From the NCBI GenBank assembly GCA_013694945.1, contig JACDBM010000100.1:1-11694 (forward strand): DNA of 11,694 nucleotides, read 5' to 3'. Position 1 is the first letter of the stretch. Every line of letters starts with the position of its first letter. The notes under the pieces were generated by a model, which did not search any database, was not told the DNA's origin, and worked only from the letters and a program-made list of their open reading frames with translations. Below, in pieces: positions 7,236 to 11,694 of this stretch. The DNA comes from Chthoniobacterales bacterium. Its GTDB lineage: Bacteria > Verrucomicrobiota > Verrucomicrobiia > Chthoniobacterales > UBA10450. A program made the translations under genes and the position numbers.

Positions 7236-7886
7236 GTGACGACCTTCGGCTTGCGCCGCTGGTGGTTTGTCTGCGCGATTTTGGCCGCGCTCATTGTCGC
7301 GGCATCATTTTTCTTCGACGGCGCGGTGCAAAGCTGGATCGCCCAACATCAAACGCGATCTGGCACCACGCTAATGCGCGCCGTCTCAAGGTGGGGTGAC
7401 TGGCCGACACACGTAATCATCGGGGTTGCAGGCGCAGCGATCGCTTATGCACGGCGCCGGCGGGAATGGGTCGTGATCTTCGCGGCCATGGTGGTGGCGT
7501 GCGCGGTCGCCGGCCTAACGAATCGCACCATCAAAATGAGCGCCGGAAGATCGCGGCCGGCGGTGAAAGTCGATGCCGGTTGGAACGGACCGAGCCTTCG
7601 GTCGGATTATCACGCGTTCCCGTCAGGCCACACCGCTTCATCCATGGCGTTCTTCGCCGTCCTGTGCGGGGCGCGGCGAAAAATTGGTTTCGCGCTACTG
7701 CCAATTCCGTTGCTGATCGCAGCCTCACGGCTTTATCTAAACGCGCATTATCTCTCGGACGTGGCCTTCGGCGCAATGCTCGGAGTCCTTTGTGCAATTC
7801 TGGTTTGGGCCACGATTCAGCGCAGGTATGGTTACCATTCGCCGCGCGAAAATGGGCCGCTGCGTGTCCCGCCAGAGGACGCGTGA
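7236..7886 (+). CDS. PAP2-family membrane phosphatase
   Basis: A 216-residue membrane protein of the type-2 phosphatidic acid phosphatase family, which includes undecaprenyl-pyrophosphate and lipid phosphatases. All three catalytic motifs are present: K-x6-RP in KMSAGRSRP (about 100-108), PSGHT (about 128-132) with its catalytic His, and SR-x5-H-x3-D in SRLYLNAHYLSD (about 163-174). Hydrophobic segments begin at residue 9. The start is a GTG at 7236 with a weak GGA upstream. Only 17 bp separate this start from that of the divergent glycosyltransferase. A role in recycling polyprenyl carriers or removing lipid phosphates in the envelope is likely, but the substrate is not shown. Confidence 0.92.
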   Translation: MTTFGLRRWWFVCAILAALIVAASFFFDGAVQSWIAQHQTRSGTTLMRAVSRWGDWPTHVIIGVAGAAIAYARRRREWVVIFAAMVVACAVAGLTNRTIKMSAGRSRPAVKVDAGWNGPSLRSDYHAFPSGHTASSMAFFAVLCGARRKIGFALLPIPLLIAASRLYLNAHYLSDVAFGAMLGVLCAILVWATIQRRYGYHSPRENGPLRVPPEDA

Positions 7887-7960
7887 GCCTTTCTCGGCAT
7901 ATTTTTTTCGTCACATCGCGGCGGACGTGGTCCCAGGCCGCGCCGGCTCATCGCAGCGTG

Positions 7961-8161
7961 TTACAGCCATGAGCGAGCCAGCTCAATCTCGGAGCGCAAG
8001 CGGCCGAATTCCGTGGCCTTCAGTTGGCGCGGTTTAATCCGGCTGGTCCCGTTAGAGTCACGCTGCAGTTCGTCGTCAACCAACGCACGCTGGCTCCGGA
8101 AATACTCGCCCAGCGGTTCGCCGGACTTGCTCACAACGGCGCGGATGCCAGAATGATCCAC
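7961..8161 (-). CDS. Possible small hypothetical protein (66 aa)
   Basis: An open frame starting with GTG at 8161 and ending TAA at 7961, in the 287-bp gap between the PAP2 gene and tRNA-Ser. Its third codon positions are mostly G or C, as in the true genes around it, which is the main reason to list it. The protein is soluble and charged (residues such as EYFRSQRALVDDELQRDSNG) and I recognise no family. The frame stays open upstream into the antisense of the tRNA, where it is certainly not coding, so chance openness is a real alternative. It could also be a remnant of a larger gene. Otherwise the gap shows nothing; a T-run at about 7899-7907 has no convincing hairpin before it. Confidence 0.25.
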   Translation of the reverse strand: MDHSGIRAVVSKSGEPLGEYFRSQRALVDDELQRDSNGTSRIKPRQLKATEFGRLRSEIELARSWL

Positions 8162-8173
8162 GCCTGAACAGAG

Positions 8174-8258
8174 GGAGGGGTGGTCGAGCGGTTGATGGCT
8201 CCGGTCTTGAAAACCGGCAGGGCGAAAGTCCTCGTGGGTTCGAATCCCACCCCCTCCG
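8174..8258 (+). tRNA. tRNA-Ser (anticodon UGA)
   Basis: An 85-nt class II tRNA. The acceptor stem GGAGGGG (8174-8180) pairs perfectly with CCCCTCC (8251-8257), with discriminator G at 8258. The anticodon stem CCGGT (8201-8205) pairs with ACCGG (8213-8217) and holds the loop CTTGAAA with anticodon TGA (8208-8210), reading UCA and probably other UCN codons. A long variable arm (about 8218-8233) and the T arm GTGGG-TTCGAAT-CCCAC (8234-8250) follow, as expected for serine. The CCA end is not encoded. No direct repeat of its 3' end was seen downstream, so there is no sign of an integrated island. Confidence 0.97.
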
Positions 8259-8314
8259 CTGCGGATTTAGCGCGAAACGACTATCTTTCGAGGGAGAATT
8301 GCCAGGAAGCGGAA

Positions 8315-8361
8315 CTTTGCGCCGGCGCGAAAGTGGCTCCGCTAGCGGTTTCAGCGCAAAG
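8315..8361. repeat. Nested dyad-symmetric segment downstream of tRNA-Ser
   Basis: CTTTGCGC (8315-8322) is the exact reverse complement of GCGCAAAG (8354-8361). Between them sits a perfect 10-bp palindrome, CCGCTAGCGG (8339-8348), and the left arm can alternatively pair with GCGCGAAAG (8326-8333). It lies in the 214-bp gap between the tRNA and the radical SAM gene. It may form an RNA structure in the leader or serve as a protein site; no T-run marks it as an intrinsic terminator. Confidence 0.35.
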
Positions 8362-8472
8362 AATTTGTCGGATTTTGTCGGCAAAGACTCTTATGCGGCC
8401 AATGAGAGGACGAGCGCCTTGATTGCTCAAGGCCACGCTGGACACCTGCCAGTGTTCAGGCGAACGTATGCA

Positions 8473-9615
8473 ATGCTCAGCGGCTCAAACAGAGAGAAGA
8501 GTGGGCACGTCTCAAAAAAGCGCGGCTCGAGCGCGGTAGCTTACAAGGAGTACAAACAAGCGGTTCCGGAGACTCACCGCGGTCGCGGCGCCTCGGGCAA
8601 CCCAGCAAATCGCTTCGAAGCTCTTCACGTTGACCTTGATCCGGTCGAACCGAGCGAAGAAGAGAAACGTCCAAAGTTGCCGACGCATTTTTATCGCGAT
8701 CTGACGAAGACAATCATTTCTCGGAACAACAGCCCGGATGTCGGCTTCGAGACGAGCATCAATCCTTACCGCGGATGTGAACATGGCTGTGTTTACTGCT
8801 TCGCACGACCGACACACGAATACCTCGGCTTTTCGGCGGGGCTCGATTTCGAGAGCAAGATCATGGTGAAGGAAGACGCGCCCGAACTGCTCGAGGCGGA
8901 GCTTTCGTCGTCGAAATGGAAACCGCAAACGGTCGTGCTCAGCGGTGTGACTGATCCATATCAGCCCATCGAACGGAAGATGAAAATCACACGGCGGTGT
9001 CTGCAAGTGCTGGCAAAATTTCGTAACCCGGTCGGGATCCTGACGAAGAACCGCCTCGTCACCCGCGACATCGACGTGCTCAAGGAACTCGCCGCACACA
9101 ACGCCATTGCCGTGAACATCTCCGTGACGTCGCTGGATCCGAAACTGCAGCGCATTCTCGAACCACGAACTTCACCGCCACAGGCACGGCTGGACGCGAT
9201 CGCGCAGTTCCGCGCCGCGGGCATTCCGATTGGGATCATGGTTGCACCAATCATCCCCGGCATCACCGAGCATGAAATGCCTTCGATTCTCGAAGCCTGC
9301 GGCAAAGCTGGCGCGCAGTTTGCCGGTTACGTCGTGCTGCGTCTGCCCTGGGCGGTCGCGCCGCTTTTTGAGCGCTGGCTTCAGGAACATTTCGCCGACC
9401 GGAAGGAGAAGGTGCTGGGCCGACTTCGGGCCATGCACGGCGGAGATCGCGTCTACGATTCGCGCTGGAGAACGCGGCAGACGGGCGAGGGTATTTTTGC
9501 GGAGCAGATCGAAGGGATGTTCGAAGTCGCGCGCCGCCGCGCGGGAATCGGAGATCGCCCTGTCCTTTCCACCGCGGCGTTTCGCAGAGTTACTCCGCAG
9601 ATGGAGCTGTTGTAG
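8473..9615 (+). CDS. PA0069-family radical SAM protein (SplB-like)
   Basis: A 380-residue radical SAM protein of the PA0069/Rv2578c group, which is related in sequence to spore photoproduct lyase but has no settled function. The [4Fe-4S]-binding CxxxCxxC is CEHGCVYC (102-109), within NPYRGCEHGCVYCFARPTHE. The family-typical N-terminal HRGRGASGNPANRFE (about 35-49), VVLSGVTDPYQPIER (about 154-168) and LRLPWAVAPLFERWL are also present. The ATG at 8473 is chosen because the 58 residues added by a possible start at 8299 (upstream GTG or TTG type) are not family-like; a strong ribosome site is absent in either case. It lies between tRNA-Ser and a CarH-type regulator in the same direction, 193 bp before the latter. 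Reductive, SAM-dependent radical chemistry on an unknown substrate is expected. Confidence 0.9.
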   Translation: MLSGSNREKSGHVSKKRGSSAVAYKEYKQAVPETHRGRGASGNPANRFEALHVDLDPVEPSEEEKRPKLPTHFYRDLTKTIISRNNSPDVGFETSINPYRGCEHGCVYCFARPTHEYLGFSAGLDFESKIMVKEDAPELLEAELSSSKWKPQTVVLSGVTDPYQPIERKMKITRRCLQVLAKFRNPVGILTKNRLVTRDIDVLKELAAHNAIAVNISVTSLDPKLQRILEPRTSPPQARLDAIAQFRAAGIPIGIMVAPIIPGITEHEMPSILEACGKAGAQFAGYVVLRLPWAVAPLFERWLQEHFADRKEKVLGRLRAMHGGDRVYDSRWRTRQTGEGIFAEQIEGMFEVARRRAGIGDRPVLSTAAFRRVTPQMELL

Positions 9616-9744
9616 ACAGGATAAGTTGACCCGCAAGCTGCCGGGAGCAGCGAATCCGGAATTTACACCGGCTTCAAGATGCGCCCTGCCAGCAGCGCAA
9701 ACAGTTACAAGCGGATCGCAGTGGTCGCCTGCGCGAATCAGCAG

Positions 9745-9763
9745 TTGTTTTCGTGATTGTTCG
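9745..9763 (+). promoter_or_regulatory. Candidate direct-repeat operator upstream of the CarH-like gene
   Basis: Two TTGTT units (9745-9749 and 9757-9761), 12 bp apart and both followed by a TCG, lie 46 bp before the regulator's start. Two TTACA units occur further upstream in the same 193-bp gap. CarH-type regulators are known to bind short direct repeats about one helical turn apart near their own promoter. No good -35/-10 pair was found, so this is weak. A 5-bp hairpin (gctgc 9637-9641, gcagc 9647-9651) follows the radical SAM gene without a T-run. Confidence 0.15.
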
Positions 9764-9808
9764 CTTCTGCATCCAATCTGCTTCTGTCTACGTTCCCTTC
9801 AGAGAGCA

Positions 9809-10762
9809 ATGAAGCCGGTTCGCACGATCAAGTTTGTGGCGCGTCACACCGGACTTTCCGTGCACACGATTCGCGTCTGGGAGAAACGATACGGCGCCGT
9901 GCGGCCGGTGCGCGCGAGCAACAATCGACGGCTTTACACGGAAGAAGACGTGGAGCGACTTCGCTTGTTGCGCGAGGCGACACTCGCGGGCCACACCATC
10001 AGTCAGATCGCACGCGCGAGCCTGCCCGAGTTGCAGCGGCTGTTGCGCGATGTGGGCGAGGCCATTCCGCCAGCCCGCAAACGAGGCCAGGAACAGGACG
10101 CGCTGGCCGAGATGATCGACGCCGCGCTCGTCGCGGTGACGGCGTTCGATGCCAGGGCGATTCTGAAGTTGCTGGATCGGGCTGCGGTGGAATTGGGTTC
10201 ACCCGGCGTTCTGCAAAGGTTTATCGCGCCAATGGCGGAACGGATCGGGGAACTCTGGCGCGACGGATCCTTGACGATCGCGCACGAGCATTTTGCCACG
10301 AACCACATCACGCAGTTCCTGACCACCTTCGCGCGACCATACACCGAGAACACCCAAGCGCTGCATCTCGTGCTCGCTACGCCGACGGGCCAGTTGCACG
10401 AACTGGGCGCGGAAATCGTGGCAGCCGCGGCGAGGAGTCATGGCTGGCGCACGACTTATCTTGGCGCGGGGTTGCCGGTCGAGGAATTTGTCGGCGCCTT
10501 GCGCAACTTGAAGCCGCGGGCGGTGGGTTTAAGCATTGTTTTTCCACCGGACGACGAACCGTTGCGGCGCGATCTTCGTAAACTCGGTGAGCTGCTGCCG
10601 AAAGGTTGTGCGTTGCTTATCGGCGGACGCGCTTCGAGTGGTTATGAAGACATCTTGCGTGAGATCAAAGCCATTCGCGTGGAGAAGCTGGAAGACCTTT
10701 TTCCCGTCCTCGAAAGTTTGCAGAGGCGACCATCGCGACGAACCGGCCAGCGCTCCAAATGA
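9809..10762 (+). CDS. CarH/LitR-like MerR-family B12-dependent transcriptional regulator
   Basis: A 317-residue regulator with three parts: a MerR winged helix-turn-helix (about 5-75, FVARHTGLSVHTIRVWEKRY at 9-28), a four-helix cap (about 95-180) and a Rossmann-like cobalamin-binding domain (about 186-305). The cap has the CarH signature Trp-x9-Glu-His (W150, E160, H161), which packs on adenosylcobalamin. The second domain has GQLHELG with H197 as probable lower axial ligand, then GAGLPVEEF (219-227) and LLIGGRAS. In known relatives, AdoCbl drives tetramer formation and repression in the dark, and light breaks the complex. Residue 151, next to the Trp, is Arg; in Thermus CarH I recall a His here that ligates cobalt after light. 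The ATG at 9809 with AGAGAG before it fits the MerR start. It is followed by the next gene after 36 bp. Targets are unknown. Confidence 0.9.
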   Translation: MKPVRTIKFVARHTGLSVHTIRVWEKRYGAVRPVRASNNRRLYTEEDVERLRLLREATLAGHTISQIARASLPELQRLLRDVGEAIPPARKRGQEQDALAEMIDAALVAVTAFDARAILKLLDRAAVELGSPGVLQRFIAPMAERIGELWRDGSLTIAHEHFATNHITQFLTTFARPYTENTQALHLVLATPTGQLHELGAEIVAAAARSHGWRTTYLGAGLPVEEFVGALRNLKPRAVGLSIVFPPDDEPLRRDLRKLGELLPKGCALLIGGRASSGYEDILREIKAIRVEKLEDLFPVLESLQRRPSRRTGQRSK

Positions 10763-10798
10763 ATCTTGCGAATTGTCGCGGCAGGTGGAACGAATCGC

Positions 10799-11344
10799 AT
10801 GCCGCTGAACATCGAAAACCTGCACATCGGGATGAAGGTCCTGCACCCGCGATACGGTGTGGGCCTTGTCCGCTCGCTCACTGAGCACACCGCAAATATC
10901 AACTTCGATGACGCCCCGCGCGAAGTCGCCCCTGCCTCGAGCGGTCTCACTTCCGCGGAAGCGACGGCTACTTTAACGGAGCTGCAGATCCCGCTGGAAA
11001 ATCTGATTCGCCAAACAGCAGAGAGCGTCGTCTCAGCTTTGGGACTGGAGAAGACTGATGTAGTCGAAGGACTCGCAAATCGCTGGCAGGGTGGAAGCCT
11101 TGTCTTGCAATCATCCGACACCTCCTTGCTGCCGAAGGAGGTACCGCTCGAAACGTTCTTTCACAAAATCGTGATGATCCGGAATAACCTCCGCGTTCTC
11201 GAGCAAAAGGTGAATGCAAGCGACAAGCTGAGCGATGCCGACAAGTTCGACCTCCAGCAATACATCACGCGCTGTTACGGATCGCTCACGACATTCAATG
11301 TGCTGTTCAAGAACAGGGAAGATCAATTTTCGACCGACGGCTGA
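10799..11344 (+). CDS. Conserved hypothetical protein with CarD/Tudor-like N-terminal domain
   Basis: A 181-residue soluble protein. Residues 9-38 (HIGMKVLHPRYGVGLVRSLT and INFDD) match the short beta-barrel pattern 'G-x-V-x-H-P-x-(Y/F)-G-x-G-x-V' of CarD/CdnL, the TRCF RNA-polymerase-interacting domain and the UvrD/PcrA Tudor tail. The middle (45-115) is variable. The C-terminal part (116-170, ETFFHKIVMIRNNLRVLEQK, then DLQQYITRCYGSLTTFNVLF) is probably a helical bundle; I recall similar hypothetical proteins in related bacteria but know no function. The ATG at 10799 has an AGGTGG ribosome site at the right distance, better than a TTG at 10766. It starts 36 bp after the CarH-like gene, so co-transcription is likely. 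Binding to RNA polymerase or to nucleic acid is a reasonable but unproven inference. Confidence 0.75.
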   Translation: MPLNIENLHIGMKVLHPRYGVGLVRSLTEHTANINFDDAPREVAPASSGLTSAEATATLTELQIPLENLIRQTAESVVSALGLEKTDVVEGLANRWQGGSLVLQSSDTSLLPKEVPLETFFHKIVMIRNNLRVLEQKVNASDKLSDADKFDLQQYITRCYGSLTTFNVLFKNREDQFSTDG

Positions 11345-11360
11345 TTCAATCTCCCGCTCT

Positions 11361-11425
11361 TGCTCCTAATCCTGATCCTGATCTTCCCCCCAGAAAGATT
11401 ATGAGCAGGATCAAGATTAGGAGCA
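11361..11425. repeat. 65-bp imperfect inverted repeat between convergent genes
   Basis: The arm 11361-11383 (tgctcctaatcctgatcctg...) pairs with 11403-11425 at 21 of 23 positions around a 19-nt loop. The arm itself is built of TRATCY-like hexamers. It lies between the stop codons of the CarD/Tudor-like gene and the aldehyde dehydrogenase, where a bidirectional transcription barrier would be useful. Neither side has a T-run, so it is not a classical intrinsic terminator. It may belong to a dispersed genomic repeat family. Confidence 0.7.
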
Positions 11426-11445
11426 GGAAAAGCTGCCAGCAGTCG

Positions 11446-11694
11446 TTAGGCAACAACCACCGTCTTCACGTTTACAAATTCGCGAATGCCTTCCGCGCCA
11501 AGCTCGCGGCCGAAACCAGAGCGCTTGATCCCGCCAAACGGCAGTCGGGGATCCGACGCAACCATGCCGTTGATGAACACCATTCCGGCGTCCAGTTCCG
11601 TCGCGAAGAAATCCTGTTCCGCTGCGTCGTTCGTCCAGGCGCTCGCGCCGAGCCCGAAGACGCTGTTGTTCGCAACGGCGATCGCCTCTTCTGC
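11446..11694 (-). CDS. Succinate-semialdehyde dehydrogenase, C-terminal part (partial)
   Basis: The last 82 codons of an aldehyde dehydrogenase, open to the window edge and ending TAA at 11446. The fragment runs AEEAIAVANNSVFGLGASAW, then TELDAGMVFINGMVASDPRL, LPFGGIKRSGFGRELGAEGI and EFVNVKTVVVA. The PFGGIKRSGFGRE signature and the oligomerisation tail are those of NAD(P)-dependent succinate-semialdehyde dehydrogenases of the Sad/YneI kind, which make succinate from succinate semialdehyde in GABA and related catabolism. The catalytic Cys and Glu lie outside the window, so substrate is inferred from the C-terminus. The product would feed succinate to the Sdh complex encoded at the other end of the window. 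Confidence 0.85.
   Translation of the reverse strand, partial: AEEAIAVANNSVFGLGASAWTNDAAEQDFFATELDAGMVFINGMVASDPRLPFGGIKRSGFGRELGAEGIREFVNVKTVVVA

Noticed and set aside
8076..8384. 102-codon minus-strand frame with the string GWDSNPRGLSPCRFSRPEP
   Set aside because: It is the antisense translation of tRNA-Ser, a well-known source of false protein entries.
9230..9808. 193-residue N-terminal extension of the CarH-like protein
   Set aside because: It lies mostly in another frame of the radical SAM gene; the MerR domain begins right after the ATG at 9809.
8174..9808. Genomic island integrated at tRNA-Ser
   Set aside because: No integrase and no repeat of the tRNA 3' end were seen downstream within the window.
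1..11694. CRISPR array, riboswitch or phage genes
   Set aside because: No regularly spaced repeats, no recognisable aptamer (including cobalamin type near the CarH-like gene) and no phage proteins were found by eye.

Overview
This window looks like chromosomal DNA of a free-living, aerobic, Gram-negative bacterium of moderately high GC. My best guess is a soil Verrucomicrobiota of the Chthoniobacterales type. The guess rests on the five-helix actinobacterial-type SdhC, the conserved hypothetical proteins, weak Shine-Dalgarno sites and short intergenic inverted repeats; there is no 16S or other decisive marker, so it is an inference.

Layout. Positions 1-156 hold a short element with inverted-repeat ends. 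The minus strand then carries, reading right to left, a GT39/ArnT-like membrane glycosyltransferase (7218-5734), ruvA (5684-5070), a conserved ATP-grasp-like protein (4987-3671), the succinate dehydrogenase membrane subunit sdhC (3589-2804) and the flavoprotein sdhA (1989-169). sdhB would be expected beyond the left edge. A VapBC-type toxin-antitoxin pair (2179-2795) sits on the opposite strand between sdhC and sdhA and splits what is normally one operon. Both sdhC and sdhA have a plausible sigma70-like promoter of their own.

The right half is mostly plus strand: a PAP2 phosphatase (7236-7886) starting head-to-head with the glycosyltransferase with only 17 bp between start codons, tRNA-Ser(UGA) (8174-8258), a PA0069-family radical SAM protein (8473-9615), a CarH/LitR-type MerR regulator with a cobalamin-binding domain (9809-10762) and a small protein with a CarD/Tudor-like N-terminus (10799-11344). 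A 65-bp imperfect hairpin separates this last gene from the C-terminal end of a succinate-semialdehyde dehydrogenase (11446-11694, minus strand), which runs off the window.

Functional threads. SdhC and SdhA (with SdhB outside) would form the quinone-linked respiratory complex II, and the aldehyde dehydrogenase at the far end would feed succinate into it. The glycosyltransferase and the PAP2 phosphatase both fit undecaprenyl- or lipid-linked envelope metabolism. The B12 photoreceptor-type regulator, the small unknown gene behind it and perhaps the radical SAM gene before it form the most intriguing accessory group. I found no CRISPR array, transposase, phage gene or rRNA, and no gene-free stretch longer than 300 bp.
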